Counted from the stretch's first letter, positions 37,958 through 47,321 are shown. The stretch: DNA of 64,000 bases from Actinacidiphila acidipaludis (GCF_019890725.1 NZ_JAINZZ010000007.1:62001-126000); one strand, 5' to 3'. Translations and numbers: made by a program. Notes: a model not told the origin generated them from the letters alone.

Positions 37958-40036
37958 ATGCGGGCCGAGCCGACTTCCCCGCCCTCCCCACCCACCCGGC
38001 CGTCCCCGGCGCCGGCCGCCGCCCGCACCCGGCGGCGCGCCCTGCCCTGGGCGGTCATCGCCCTGTGGATCGCCGTCCTCGCCGTCGCCGGAGTGTTCGC
38101 CGGCAGGCTCGGCGGGGTCAAGCACGACGAGAACATCGACTACCTGCCCGCGAGCGCCCAGTCCACCCAGGTCGCCCGGATCCAGCAGACGATGCCGGGC
38201 GGCGGCGCCACCGACCTCGTCCTGGTCTACCGGCGCGCCGGCGGGCTGACCGCCGCCGACCTGACCGCGGTCCAGCGGCAGACCGCCGCACTGGCCGCCG
38301 CGTACCCCGTCGCCGGCGCCGCACCGCACACCGTCACCGCGAAGGACGGCCGCACCGCGATGGTGCCGGTGGCCATCGCGCAGGGCGCGGGCAAGCCGGA
38401 GGACGTGGTCGAGCGGGTCCGCGCCCGGCTCGCCGACGGACGGCCGGCGGGGCTGACCGTGCTGGTCGGCGGCCCGGGAGGGGCCGACGCCGACGCCAAG
38501 GGGGTGTTCGCCAGCATCGACGGCACCCTGCTGCTCTCCACCGCCGCGGTCGTCGCCCTGCTGCTGATCCTGACCTACCGCAGCCCGTTCCTGTGGCTGG
38601 TGCCGCTGGCCGTCGTGGGTGTCGCCGCGGGCACCGCGATGGCCATCACCTACGGCCTGGTCGAGGGCTTCGGGCTGACCGTCTCCAGCATGAGCTCCTC
38701 GGTGATGACCGTGCTGATCTTCGGCGCCGGTACCGACTACGCCCTGCTGCTGATCTCCCGTTACCGCGACGAACTGCGGCGCACCGCCGAGCCGTACGCG
38801 GCGATGGCGGCGGCGCTGCGGAAGGTCGGACCCGCCGTGCTCACCTCGGCCGCGACCGTCGTCGCCGGGCTGCTGTGCCTGCTGGCCGCCGACCTCAACA
38901 GCAGCCGCGGACTCGGGCCGGTCGGCGCGGTCGGCATCCTGTGCTCTCTCGCCGCGATGACGACGCTGCTGCCCGCGGTGCTCGTGCTGCTCGGTCGGCG
39001 GGTGTTCTGGCCGCTGATCCCCGCGTACGGGAGCCCGTCGCGAACCGGGCGCGGGCTGTACCACCGGATCGGCGCGGTCGTCACCCGGCGGCCGGTGGCC
39101 GTACTGGCCGCGTCCCTCGCGGCGGTCGGCGCCCTCGCCCTGGGCCTCGGCAACCTCCCGGGCGCGCTCGGGCAGGACGACGCCTTCACCACCACGCCCG
39201 ACTCGGTCGCCGCCGACCGGATCCTGCACGACGCCTTCCCCGGGCGCAGCACCCAGGCGGTGACGGTCGTCATCCCCACCGCGAAGGCCGCGGCGGCCAC
39301 CGACGCGGTACGGACGACGGCCGGCGTCGCCGGCACCGCGCCCGGACGCAGCGCGGGCGGCTGGACGGAGATCGCCGTCTACCCCTCCGCCATCCCCGAC
39401 AGCGCGGCCGAACACGGGACCATCCGGCGACTGCGGGCGGTCACCGCGGCCGACCACGGACTCGTCGGCGGGGCCAGCGCGCAGCGGATGGACACCGCGT
39501 CCACGTCGTCGCGGGACCGCGCACTCGTCGTCCCGCTGGTGCTGGGCGCGGTGTTCCTGCTGCTGGCCGGGTTGCTGCGCAGCCTCGTCGCGCCCCTGCT
39601 GCTGACCGCGGCGATGGTCGCGGTGTGGGCCGCCGCGCTCGGCATCGGCGGCCTGCTGTTCGGGCCCGTGCTGGGCCTGCACGGCATGGACCCCGGGCTG
39701 CCGCTGCTCAGCTTCGTCTTCCTGGTCGCCCTCGGCGTGGACTACGGCATCTTCCTGATGCACCGCATGCGGGAGGAGAGGCTCGGGGGCGCGGAGCCGC
39801 GCCGCGCGACGGTCACCGCGCTGGAGGCCACCGGCGGGGTGATCGCGTCCGCGGGCATCGTGCTGGCCGCGACCTTCACGGTGCTGGCGTCGCTGCCGCT
39901 GGTGATGATGGTGGAGATGGGGGTGGTGATCGCGCTCGGCGTGCTGCTCGACACGTTCGTGGTACGCACGCTGGTGGTGCCCGCCGCGGCGGTCCTCCTC
40001 GGGCCCCGCCTCTGGTGGCCCAACCGCCCCGAGTAA
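37958..40036 (+). CDS. MMPL-family RND transporter
   Basis: A 692-residue transporter with two repeats of one plus five membrane helices: helix 1 near residue 25 (ALPWAVIALWIAVLAVAGVF cited by its ends), an extracytoplasmic loop (about 50-180), five helices (about 180-345), then the same pattern after VTRRPVAVLAASLA (about 370). The proton-relay motif GAGTDYALLLISRYRDEL (about 253-270) and its second copy LGVDYGIFLMHRMREE (about 590-605) are the MMPL signatures. In actinobacteria relatives export lipids, siderophores or antibiotics; substrate unknown. No regulator is adjacent. It is followed by the 750-base repeat region. Confidence 0.9.
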   Translation: MRAEPTSPPSPPTRPSPAPAAARTRRRALPWAVIALWIAVLAVAGVFAGRLGGVKHDENIDYLPASAQSTQVARIQQTMPGGGATDLVLVYRRAGGLTAADLTAVQRQTAALAAAYPVAGAAPHTVTAKDGRTAMVPVAIAQGAGKPEDVVERVRARLADGRPAGLTVLVGGPGGADADAKGVFASIDGTLLLSTAAVVALLLILTYRSPFLWLVPLAVVGVAAGTAMAITYGLVEGFGLTVSSMSSSVMTVLIFGAGTDYALLLISRYRDELRRTAEPYAAMAAALRKVGPAVLTSAATVVAGLLCLLAADLNSSRGLGPVGAVGILCSLAAMTTLLPAVLVLLGRRVFWPLIPAYGSPSRTGRGLYHRIGAVVTRRPVAVLAASLAAVGALALGLGNLPGALGQDDAFTTTPDSVAADRILHDAFPGRSTQAVTVVIPTAKAAAATDAVRTTAGVAGTAPGRSAGGWTEIAVYPSAIPDSAAEHGTIRRLRAVTAADHGLVGGASAQRMDTASTSSRDRALVVPLVLGAVFLLLAGLLRSLVAPLLLTAAMVAVWAAALGIGGLLFGPVLGLHGMDPGLPLLSFVFLVALGVDYGIFLMHRMREERLGGAEPRRATVTALEATGGVIASAGIVLAATFTVLASLPLVMMVEMGVVIALGVLLDTFVVRTLVVPAAAVLLGPRLWWPNRPE

Positions 40037-40182
40037 TGGGCTGCCCCCGGCTTCCCCTGTTCGGCTCCCGGGGTGCCCCGCGGGGGTGCGTTCCGGGCCT
40101 CCGCCCGGTGGTGGGTTGCTCGCGCTGGGGGCACCTCCCGGACGAAGTCTGGGGGACCCCGCGCCCCTTTCGGGGCTCGTCC

Positions 40183-40655
40183 TGCCCCTTGCGGTGCGTT
40201 GCCGTCTACTGCGCCGTCGTGGCTGTTCGCGCAGTTCCCCGCGCCCCTGAATCACGTGCCGTTCGTCCACTTGCCGGGGGCAGTCCGGAAGCGTCTCCTC
40301 GGACTTGTGCGTGACCGTTCTTTTGTCCGGCTGGGCGGGTGGGTGCACAAGTCCTTGCGGGGAGCGCTTCCTCCCCACCCCCTTGGTGGTCCATGGGACC
40401 GCCTGGGCAGGACCGGGGTACCCCGGTAACACCCCCTGCGGCCACTTTCACTGCCAGGGGGTGGGGAGGAAGCGCTCCCCGCAGGAATGTGCATCCGCCC
40501 GGGTCAAGGTGTGGAAGAACCCGTCATGCACAGTCCGAGGAGACGCTTCCGGACTGCCCCCAACAGACGAACGAACGGCAAGCGATAACAGGGGCGCGGG
40601 GAACTGCGCGACAAGCCACGACGGCGCAGCAGTCGGCAACGCACCGCAAGGGGCA
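40183..40655. repeat. Large imperfect inverted repeat (473 bp)
   Basis: Two arms of about 200 bases face each other across a 72-base centre. Perfectly paired segments are 40183-40204 with 40634-40655 (22 bp), 40276-40305 with 40532-40561 (30 bp) and 40357-40383 with 40456-40482 (27 bp); 40209-40249 pairs with 40589-40629 at 39 of 41 positions. The centre holds another small palindrome (40412-40427). It fills most of the 752-base gap between the MMPL gene and the sensor kinase. The arms belong to the repeat family also seen near 5.3 and 47.5 kb. No credible gene lies inside. Confidence 0.93.
40412..40427. repeat. 16-bp perfect palindrome in the centre of the inverted repeat
   Basis: ACCGGGGTACCCCGGT is fully self-complementary. 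It lies almost at the symmetry centre (40419) of the 473-bp inverted repeat. A further short dyad GGTCC-ATG-GGACC lies at 40388-40400. Confidence 0.85.
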
Positions 40656-40715
40656 GGGCAAGCCCCGAGTGCCCGAGCCCAGCGGCAGGCGGGAACGCAC
40701 CGCAAGGGGCAGGGC
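40638..40715. repeat. 22-bp direct repeat at the right end of the repeat region
   Basis: AACGCACCGCAAGGGGCAGG (plus GC) occurs at 40638-40659 and again at 40694-40715, 56 bases apart. The first copy is part of the right arm of the inverted repeat, so the second is a third, partial element. Confidence 0.8.
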
Positions 40716-40788
40716 GTGGCCCGGGTAGGTTCGGGGCAGCCCGGAGGCGGGGGAAGGGCGAGCCGTCGCCCGGGGAGGGAGGGAAAGG

Positions 40789-42135
40789 GTGAACGTGGTG
40801 GTGCGCCAGGGCGCAGCCCGACCCGTTGGGATGCGCGACGCAACAATCGCCGGAACCGTCTTCCTCGCCGAGGCGGCCCAAGCCCTGCTCCTGCCGGAGG
40901 GCGACGTCAGCCACCGCCCGGACGCCCTCGGCTGGCTCCTGCTGGCCGGCAGCGCCGCCGTCCTGCTGTGGCGGCGCCGCGCACCGATGTGGTGCCTGCT
41001 GGGCATGGTCGCGTGCGTCGCGCCGTACCACTACCTGCAGTACGTCCAGCAGGCGCCGATCCTCTCCAGCATGGTCGCCCTGTACGCGCTGGCCGTCGCG
41101 GGGCCGCCGCGCCGCACGTTCCTGGTCGTCCCGACCGTCGTCCTCGCGATGGCCTCGGTGATGCTGGCCATCGGCAAGCCCGACGCCGGAACGGAGATGC
41201 TGCAGAGCGCCGGCTGGATCGTGGCCGTCGCGGTCGCGGGGGAGGTCGTCCGCATCCACCGCAACTACGTGGCGGCCATCACGGAACGCGCCGAGCGGGC
41301 GGAACGCACCCGGGAGGAGGAGGCGGCGCGGCGGGTCGCGGAGGAGCGGCTGCGGATCGCCCGCGACCTGCACGACCTGCTCGCCCACAGCATCACGCTG
41401 ATCGGTGTGCAGACCTCCGTCGCCGCACACATCCTGGTCGCCGACCCGGAACGCCTGGACCGCGCCGCCGTCGCCTCCGCGCTGGACGCCATCGCGGACA
41501 CCTGCCGCGAGGCCCGCGCCGAACTGCGTACGACGCTGCGGGTGCTGCGCGCCGACGGCGACGGGCCGCTGCCGGATCTCGCGGGTCTGCCGTCCCTGGC
41601 CCGGGCGGCGGAGGCGGCCGGCGCACAGGTCGCGCTGACGGTGGACACCGGCACCCAACCGGTGCCGCCCGCGGTCGGCGCGGCCGCCTACCGGATCGTC
41701 CAGGAGTCCCTCACCAACGCCGTGCGGCACGCCGGACCGGCCGACCCGCACGTGACCGTCACCATCGGCGTGAGCGGGGAGGGCGGCGGCCTGCGCCTGG
41801 AGATCACCGACGACGGCGGCCGGCCCCCGCGCGTCCCCGCCCAGCGCCCCCAGCAGGTGCCGGGCGCCGCCCCGCACGAGACCTCCGCGGGCATCAGCTC
41901 CGGAGCCGGCCCGCGCGGCGACCGGGCGGAGCCCGAGCCCGTTCCCAGCGGTCCGGAGGACTCCGAGCGGCCCCCGGCCGGCGGGCGGCCCGCGGGATAC
42001 GGCATCGCGGGGATGCGCGAGCGGGCCCGCAGCGTCGGCGGCAGCCTCACCGCCGGGCCGCGGGCGGACGCGCCGGGCTTCGCCGTGACCGCGGACCTGC
42101 CGTTCACCACCGACACCCACGGAGAACCGCGATGA
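40789..42135 (+). CDS. Two-component sensor histidine kinase, NarL-system type
   Basis: A 448-residue kinase with GTG start, GGGAGG about eight bases before it. An N-terminal membrane region has about four to five helices (residues 15-145: TIAGTVFLAEAAQALLL, ALGWLLLAGSAAVLLW, ASVMLAIGKP), without a large sensor loop. HisKA_3 follows: RLRIARDLHDLLAHSITLI (about 187-205, His in LHDL), then the ATPase with QESLTNAVRHAG (N box) and EITDDGG. A low-complexity Pro/Gly/Glu insert of about 45 residues lies between the D-box and GYGIAGMRERA. It overlaps the response regulator by ATGA. Signal unknown. The upstream 752 bases are the inverted repeat. Confidence 0.92.
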   Translation: MNVVVRQGAARPVGMRDATIAGTVFLAEAAQALLLPEGDVSHRPDALGWLLLAGSAAVLLWRRRAPMWCLLGMVACVAPYHYLQYVQQAPILSSMVALYALAVAGPPRRTFLVVPTVVLAMASVMLAIGKPDAGTEMLQSAGWIVAVAVAGEVVRIHRNYVAAITERAERAERTREEEAARRVAEERLRIARDLHDLLAHSITLIGVQTSVAAHILVADPERLDRAAVASALDAIADTCREARAELRTTLRVLRADGDGPLPDLAGLPSLARAAEAAGAQVALTVDTGTQPVPPAVGAAAYRIVQESLTNAVRHAGPADPHVTVTIGVSGEGGGLRLEITDDGGRPPRVPAQRPQQVPGAAPHETSAGISSGAGPRGDRAEPEPVPSGPEDSERPPAGGRPAGYGIAGMRERARSVGGSLTAGPRADAPGFAVTADLPFTTDTHGEPR

Positions 42136-42824
42136 CCTCGCCGCAGCCCATCCGGGTGCTGCTCGCCGACGACCAGACGCTGGTGCGGGCCGCGTTCGCG
42201 ATGCTCGTGGAGTCCGCCCGCGACATGGAGGTCGTCGGGCAGGCCGCCAACGGCCTGGAGGCCATCGACCTGGCCCGCAGCGAGCGCGCCGACGTGATCG
42301 TCATGGACATCCGGATGCCCGAGCTCGACGGCATCGCGGCCACCCGGCGGATCGCCGCGGACGACGACCTCGCCGGGGTCCGCATCCTGGTGCTCACCAC
42401 CTACGACGACGACGCGAACGTGCTGGCGGCGCTGCGCGCGGGCGCGTCCGGCTTCCTGGTCAAGGACACCCGGCCCGCGGACCTGCTGGACGCCATCCGC
42501 ACGGTCGCGGCGGGCGACGCGCTGCTGTCGCCGGGGCCCACCGCCCGGCTGATCGCCCGGGTGCTGCGGCTGCCCGACCGCCCCCCGGCCGCGGCCCCGG
42601 CGCCGGCCGCGCTGGCCTGCCTGTCGGAGCGGGAGCGCCAGGTGTTGACGCTGGTCGCCCGTGGCCTGAACAACGCCGAGACCGGTGAGGCGCTCGGGCT
42701 GAGCCCGCTCACCGCCAAGACCCACGTCAGCCGGATCATGGGCAAGCTCGGCGCCCGCGACCGGGCCCAACTGGTCATCGTCGCCTACGAGTCGGGCCTG
42801 GTGGCGCCGGGCACGGACCGCTGA
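42132..42824 (+). CDS. Response regulator, NarL/LuxR type
   Basis: A 230-residue regulator. The receiver (residues 7-122) has acidic pair DD in LLADDQTL, phospho-acceptor Asp in VIVMDIRMPELDG (about 58), Thr in VLTTYDD and Lys in FLVKDTRPA. The LuxR helix-turn-helix is at about 165-222 (LSERERQVLTLVARGLNNAE, LSPLTAKTHVSRIMGKL). Its ATG overlaps the kinase stop, so the pair is coupled and cognate. Target genes are not visible nearby. Length normal. Confidence 0.94.
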   Translation: MTSPQPIRVLLADDQTLVRAAFAMLVESARDMEVVGQAANGLEAIDLARSERADVIVMDIRMPELDGIAATRRIAADDDLAGVRILVLTTYDDDANVLAALRAGASGFLVKDTRPADLLDAIRTVAAGDALLSPGPTARLIARVLRLPDRPPAAAPAPAALACLSERERQVLTLVARGLNNAETGEALGLSPLTAKTHVSRIMGKLGARDRAQLVIVAYESGLVAPGTDR

Positions 42825-42927
42825 GCGCGACGCCGCGGTCGCACGTGGCGGCGGGCGGGCCGCCCGGAGCCGGACCCGTTCTCCGGGCCCGGCCCCCATC
42901 GCTCCCGCCGTACGGGAGAATGGGCGC

Positions 42928-43674
42928 ATGAGTCTGTTCCGCGACGACGGCATCGTGCTGCGCACCCAGAAGCTGGGCGAGGCGGACCGGATCATCACGC
43001 TGCTCACCCGGCGCAACGGCCGGGTGCGGGCGGTCGCGCGGGGCGTGCGCCGCACCAAGTCGAAGTTCGGGGCGCGGCTGGAGCCGTTCAGCCACGTCGA
43101 CGTGCAGTTCTTCGCCCGCGGCGGGGAGCTGATCGGCCGCGGCCTGCCGCTGTGCACCCAGGGCGAGACGATCGCCCCGTACGGCAGCGCCATCGTCAGC
43201 GACTACGAGCGGTACACCGCGGGCACCGCGATGCTGGAGACCGCCGAGCGCTTCACCGACCACGAGGGCGAGCCGGCGGTGCAGCAGTACCTGCTGCTGG
43301 TCGGCGGCCTGCGCACGCTCGCCGCGGGTGAGCACGACCCGCGGCTGGTGCTGGACGCCTTCCTGCTGCGCTCGCTGGCCGTCAACGGTTACGCGCCCAG
43401 CTTCGACGACTGTGCGAAGTGCGGCATGACCGGGCCGAACCGGTTCTTTTCGGTCGGCGCGGGAGGAGTCGTCTGCGGCGACTGCCGGGTGCCGGGAAGC
43501 GTCGTACCCTCCAGGGAGTCACTGGAACTGCTCGGCGCGCTGCTGGGCGGCGACTGGGAGACCGCGGACGCCTGCGAGCCGCGCCACTGCCGTGAGGGCA
43601 GCGGGCTGGTCGCGGCCTACCTGCAGTGGCACCTGGAGCGCGGACTGCGGTCGCTGCGGTTCGTGGAGAAGTAG
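42928..43674 (+). CDS. recO: DNA repair protein RecO
   Basis: A 248-residue protein. The OB-fold N-terminus SLFRDDGIVLRTQKLGEADRI, the loop GRVRAVARGVRRTKSKFGARLEP and the zinc finger CAKCGMTGPNRFFSVGAGGVVC-type (two CxxC, about residues 168-193, key Cys in CAKC and CGDC) are the family signatures. RecO loads RecA with RecR and anneals SSB-coated strands. It precedes uppS by 27 bases, the conserved recO-uppS pair in streptomycetes. Confidence 0.96.
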   Translation: MSLFRDDGIVLRTQKLGEADRIITLLTRRNGRVRAVARGVRRTKSKFGARLEPFSHVDVQFFARGGELIGRGLPLCTQGETIAPYGSAIVSDYERYTAGTAMLETAERFTDHEGEPAVQQYLLLVGGLRTLAAGEHDPRLVLDAFLLRSLAVNGYAPSFDDCAKCGMTGPNRFFSVGAGGVVCGDCRVPGSVVPSRESLELLGALLGGDWETADACEPRHCREGSGLVAAYLQWHLERGLRSLRFVEK

Positions 43675-43701
43675 CTCATACCCGTCAGGAGAAGCACGAC
43701 C

Positions 43702-44559
43702 ATGGCACGTCGCGGGATTCTGGCCCGTTCCCGACCCTCGTACCGGACGCCCGACCCGCACCCCTCCGGCGCGCAGCCGCCGAAGATCCCCGGTGAGCTG
43801 GTGCCCAAGCACGTCGCGGTCGTGATGGACGGCAACGGCCGCTGGGCCAAGGAGCGCGGGCTGCCCCGCACCGAGGGCCACAAGGTCGGCGAGGGCGTCG
43901 TTCTGGACGTGCTCAAGGGCTGCCTGGAGATCGGCGTGAAGAACCTGTCGCTGTACGCGTTCTCCACCGAGAACTGGAAGCGCTCGCCGGAGGAGGTGCG
44001 CTTCCTGATGAACTTCAACCGGGACGTGATCCGCCGCCGCCGCGACGAGATGGACGAACTGGGCATCCGCATCCGCTGGGTCGGCCGGATGCCGAAGATG
44101 TGGAAGTCCGTCGTCCAGGAGCTCCAGGTCGCCCAGGAGCAGACGGTCGGCAACGACGCGATGACCCTGTACTTCTGCGTGAACTACGGCGGCCGGGCGG
44201 AGATCGCGGACGCCGCCCAGGCCATCGCGCGGGACGTCGCCGAGGGCCGGCTGGATCCGTCCAAGGTCAACGAGAAGACCTTCGCGAAGTACCTGTACTA
44301 CCCGGACATGCCGGACGTGGACCTGTTCCTGCGCCCGAGCGGCGAGCAGCGCACCTCGAACTACCTGATCTGGCAGAGCAGCTACGCCGAGATGGTGTTC
44401 CAGGACGTGCTGTGGCCTGACTTCGACCGGCGCGACCTGTGGCGGGCCTGCCTGGAGTACGCGCGCCGCGACCGCCGGTTCGGCGGGGCGCTGCCCAACG
44501 GCGGCCGGGACGGGGAGCCCGGGGACGGCGCCGGGGCCGCTGCCGAGGGCACGGCGTAG
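43702..44559 (+). CDS. uppS: Isoprenyl transferase (undecaprenyl diphosphate synthase family)
   Basis: A 285-residue cis-prenyltransferase. [21 protein letters not shown] (about residues 33-53) holds the catalytic Asp and the phosphate-binding loop, [17 protein letters not shown] the family core, and [22 protein letters not shown] (cited by [14 protein letters not shown]) the C-terminal signature. It makes the lipid carrier for cell-wall synthesis; actinobacteria may make decaprenyl or other lengths. The N-terminal extension [15 protein letters not shown] is Arg rich. 27 bases after recO; the zur gene converges on it. Confidence 0.95.
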   Translation: MARRGILARSRPSYRTPDPHPSGAQPPKIPGELVPKHVAVVMDGNGRWAKERGLPRTEGHKVGEGVVLDVLKGCLEIGVKNLSLYAFSTENWKRSPEEVRFLMNFNRDVIRRRRDEMDELGIRIRWVGRMPKMWKSVVQELQVAQEQTVGNDAMTLYFCVNYGGRAEIADAAQAIARDVAEGRLDPSKVNEKTFAKYLYYPDMPDVDLFLRPSGEQRTSNYLIWQSSYAEMVFQDVLWPDFDRRDLWRACLEYARRDRRFGGALPNGGRDGEPGDGAGAAAEGTA

Positions 44560-44604
44560 GCGGCTGAGGGGCAGGGCGTTCGGCGGCCCGGCCGGGGGCG
44601 GGGG

Positions 44605-45036
44605 CTACGTCCCCGCCGGAGTCGCCGCGGCCGTCGAGCACTCCGCGCAGGTCCCGAAGATCTCCAGGGTGTGCGCCACGTCGACGAAGCCGTGCTCGGC
44701 GGCCACCGCGCCGGCCCAGTTCTCGACCGCGGGCCCGGCCACCTCGACGGCCTTGCCGCACGACCGGCAGACCAGGTGGTGGTGGTGCCCGCCGCCCGAG
44801 CAGCGCCGGTAGACCGACTCGCCGTCGCCGGTGCGCAGCACGTCGATCTCGCCCGCGTCGGCCAGCGACTGCAGGGTGCGGTAGACCGTCGTCAGCCCGA
44901 CGGAGTCACCGCGGTGCTTGAGGATGTCGTGCAGGTCCTGGGCGCTGCGGAACTCGTCCACCTCGTCGAGGGCGGCCGCCACCGCGGCCCGCTGCCGCGT
45001 CGAACGGCCGGGCACGGTGTGCTTGGTGGTGCTCAC
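44605..45036 (-). CDS. zur: Fur-family zinc uptake regulator Zur
   Basis: A 143-residue Fur-fold repressor. The winged helix (residues 10-75) has RQRAAVAAALDEVDEFRSAQDL and VGLTTVYRTLQSLADAGEID; metal sites follow in GGHHHHLVCRSCGKAVEV and the C-terminal CAECS. The GTG at 45036 with AGGAG eight bases upstream begins at the family N-terminus. Zur with Zn2+ binds Zur boxes and represses zinc uptake and zinc-free ribosomal protein genes. One Zur box lies 150 bases upstream. The znuACB uptake genes that I remember beside zur/glyS in Streptomyces coelicolor are absent here. Confidence 0.9.
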   Translation of the reverse strand: MSTTKHTVPGRSTRQRAAVAAALDEVDEFRSAQDLHDILKHRGDSVGLTTVYRTLQSLADAGEIDVLRTGDGESVYRRCSGGGHHHHLVCRSCGKAVEVAGPAVENWAGAVAAEHGFVDVAHTLEIFGTCAECSTAAATPAGT

Positions 45037-45183
45037 CGGGTTCTCCTCTCGTCCGGGCGAACGGGCCGCAGGCATCGCGGTTCCGGGCGCGTCCGGCGAC
45101 GGGGGTCGCGCAGGTGTCCGGGTGCCTGTCATTGTGCCAGGTGCGCGGCGCCGCGGGGCGGACGCCCCGAGCCCTGTTGTATA

Positions 45184-45198
45184 TGATAGTCGTTTTCA
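45184..45198. promoter_or_regulatory. Zur box between zur and glyS
   Basis: TGATAGTCGTTTTCA (45184-45198), read TGAAAACGACTATCA on the zur strand, fits the 7-1-7 TGAnAn...TnTCA Zur consensus of actinobacteria. TATCAT or TATACA overlapping its left edge could be a -10 for the zur transcript. It occupies the 266-base zur-glyS gap, otherwise without genes. Confidence 0.72.
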
Positions 45199-45302
45199 TT
45201 TCGTGTCGCGTCCTTGCTGGTGGAGGATTGGATTTGATACGCGCCCCGCACCCGCCGGTAATCTGGGACAACTGACCGCTTCGTCGTACTGAAGAGAGCA
45301 CC

Positions 45303-46685
45303 GTGGCCGCCGACAAGATCGACACCATCGTCAGCCTGAGCAAGCGCCGTGGCTTCGTTTTCCCGAGCAGCGAGATCTACGGCGGCTCCAAGGCCGCCTG
45401 GGACTACGGACCGCTCGGCGTCGAGCTCAAGGAGAACATCAAGCGCCAGTGGTGGCGTGCCATGGTCACCTCGCGCGACGACGTGGTGGGCATCGACTCG
45501 TCGGTGATCCTCGCCCCCGAGGTGTGGGTGGCCTCCGGTCACGTCGCGACCTTCTCCGACCCGCTGACCGAGTGCACCTCCTGCCACAAGCGCTACCGCG
45601 CGGACCACCTGGAGGAGGCGTACGAGGCCAAGCACGGCAAGCTTCCGGCGAACGGCCTGGCGGACGTCAACTGCCCCAACTGCGGCACCAAGGGCGCCTT
45701 CACCGAGCCCAAGCAGTTCTCCGGCATGCTGTCGACCCACCTCGGCCCGACGCAGGACGCCGGCTCGCTGGCCTACCTGCGGCCGGAGACCGCGCAGGGC
45801 ATCTTCGTGAGCTTCGCCCAGGTGCAGATCACCTCGCGCAAGAAGCCGCCGTTCGGCATCGCCCAGATGGGCAAGTCGTTCCGCAACGAGATCACGCCCG
45901 GCAACTTCATCTTCCGCACCCGTGAGTTCGAGCAGATGGAGATGGAGTTCTTCGTCAAGCCGGGCGAGGACGAGAAGTGGCACGAGTACTGGATGCAGGA
46001 GCGCTGGAACTGGTACACCGACTTGGGCCTGCGTGAGGAGAACATCCGCTGGTACGAGCACCCGGCGGAGAAGCGCTCGCACTACTCCAAGCGCACCGTC
46101 GACATCGAGTACCGCTTCAAGTTCGGCGGCCAGGAGTTCAGCGAGCTCGAGGGTCTCGCCAACCGCACCGACTACGACCTGTCCGCGCACTCCAAGGCGT
46201 CCGGCCAGGACCTGTCGTACTTCGACCAGGAGGCGGGCGAGAAGTGGTTCCCGTACGTGATCGAGCCGGCCGCGGGCGTCAACCGCGCCATGCTGGCCTT
46301 CATGCTCGACGCGTACAGCGAGGATGAGGCGCCGAACGCCAAGGGCGTGATGGAGAAGCGCACGGTCATGCGGCTCGACCCGCGGCTGGCGCCGGTCAAG
46401 GTGGCCGTGCTGCCGCTGTCCCGCAACCCCGAGCTGTCCCCGAAGGCCAGGGGTCTGGCCGCCGCGCTGCGCAAGCACTGGAACATCGAGTTCGACGACG
46501 CGGGCGCCATCGGCCGCCGCTACCGCCGCCAGGACGAGATCGGCACGCCGTTCTGCGTCACGGTGGACTTCGACACCCTCGAGGACAACGCGGTCACCGT
46601 GCGCGAGCGCGACTCGATGAAGCAGGAGCGGGTCTCGCTCGACCAGGTCGAGAGCTACCTCGGCTCCCGTCTGCTCGGCTGCTAG
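45303..46685 (+). CDS. glyS: Glycyl-tRNA synthetase (alpha2 type)
   Basis: A 460-residue class II synthetase, GTG start. Motif 1 region [21 protein letters not shown] starts near residue 18; [16 protein letters not shown] and [26 protein letters not shown] (cited by SFRNEITPG and [12 protein letters not shown]) are motif 2; motif 3 is in [17 protein letters not shown] four-Cys zinc insert [16 protein letters not shown] lies at about 92-125. The C-terminal anticodon domain is complete. It charges tRNA-Gly. A strong bidirectional terminator follows. Confidence 0.97.
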   Translation: MAADKIDTIVSLSKRRGFVFPSSEIYGGSKAAWDYGPLGVELKENIKRQWWRAMVTSRDDVVGIDSSVILAPEVWVASGHVATFSDPLTECTSCHKRYRADHLEEAYEAKHGKLPANGLADVNCPNCGTKGAFTEPKQFSGMLSTHLGPTQDAGSLAYLRPETAQGIFVSFAQVQITSRKKPPFGIAQMGKSFRNEITPGNFIFRTREFEQMEMEFFVKPGEDEKWHEYWMQERWNWYTDLGLREENIRWYEHPAEKRSHYSKRTVDIEYRFKFGGQEFSELEGLANRTDYDLSAHSKASGQDLSYFDQEAGEKWFPYVIEPAAGVNRAMLAFMLDAYSEDEAPNAKGVMEKRTVMRLDPRLAPVKVAVLPLSRNPELSPKARGLAAALRKHWNIEFDDAGAIGRRYRRQDEIGTPFCVTVDFDTLEDNAVTVRERDSMKQERVSLDQVESYLGSRLLGC

Positions 46686-46705
46686 GGCCGGCTCCGCAGG
46701 ACGTC

Positions 46706-46741
46706 CGGAGCCCGGTGGGAACGCTCTCCCACCGGGCTCCG
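46706..46741. terminator. Bidirectional terminator after glyS
   Basis: A perfect 15-bp stem: CGGAGCCCGGTGGGA (46706-46720) with its complement at 46727-46741, loop ACGCTC. It separates glyS from the convergent membrane-protein gene. Confidence 0.9.
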
Positions 46742-46748
46742 TGCCGTC

Positions 46749-47321
46749 TCAGCGCCGGTCGCCGGCGCGTTCCTCCACCGCGGTGGCCCCGGAGACCCGG
46801 GCCACCGAGGTCGAGGAACGGACGGCGAGCAGGGCGCAGACGGCGGCCAGCGGAAGTTCGGCGGTGCCGGCCATGATCAGGGCGACCGTCAGGTCGCCGC
46901 CCGTGGAGGTTGCGACGTCGAACCACGCGTCGACCACCAGCAGCATCGCGGTGGCGGCCGCGGCCACCACCCGCAGCGGGTGCCGCCGCAGCGTCAGCAC
47001 GCCGGTGGTGACCAGCCCGGCCGCCTCCATCGTGTCCAGCCCGACCCAGGCCGCCATCCAGTGCGGCGCGGTCGCCGTCGCCGGCAGCGTGGTGGCCAGT
47101 ACCACCAGCCACGGCACCAGGGCGATGCCGCAGGCCACCAGCACGTAGGCGGGCCAGCGCGGGCAGGGCCGCTCAGGCCGCTCCTGGGCGGGGCTCGTGC
47201 CGGCCGGCACGCGGGGCGCGGGGAGCGAGACGGGCGGGGCGGGTGCGGCGTGCGCGCCATGGGCCACAGGCAGCTCGATCACGTCCGCCGTCCCCGGCGT
47301 GGACACTTCGCTCACCGACAT
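46749..47321 (-). CDS. Predicted membrane protein, unknown
   Basis: A 190-residue protein: a Pro/Ala-rich cytoplasmic N-terminus of about 55 residues, then four hydrophobic helices (WPAYVLVACGIALVPWLVVL, WVGLDTMEAAGLVTTGVLTL, VVAAAATAMLLVVDAWFDV, LIMAGTAELPLAAVCALLAV). The segment GLDTMEA followed by DAWFDVAT resembles a conserved actinobacterial membrane family I cannot name. AAGGAG stands eight bases before the ATG at 47321, deciding the start. Function is not evident; neighbours give no hint. Confidence 0.8.
   Translation of the reverse strand: MSVSEVSTPGTADVIELPVAHGAHAAPAPPVSLPAPRVPAGTSPAQERPERPCPRWPAYVLVACGIALVPWLVVLATTLPATATAPHWMAAWVGLDTMEAAGLVTTGVLTLRRHPLRVVAAAATAMLLVVDAWFDVATSTGGDLTVALIMAGTAELPLAAVCALLAVRSSTSVARVSGATAVEERAGDRR

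Noticed and set aside
40240..40700. Short frames inside the inverted repeat (for example 40252-40494 minus, 40339-40728 plus)
   Set aside because: No ribosome sites, biased toward Gly/Arg/Pro, and they arise from the repeat sequence itself on both strands.
40305..42131. Long upstream extension of the response-regulator frame through the repeat and kinase
   Set aside because: The kinase in another frame has all family motifs, and the regulator starts at an ATGA overlap at 42132.
45199..45302. T-box riboswitch upstream of glyS
   Set aside because: The gap is too short and lacks the T-box antiterminator bulge motif and specifier structure.
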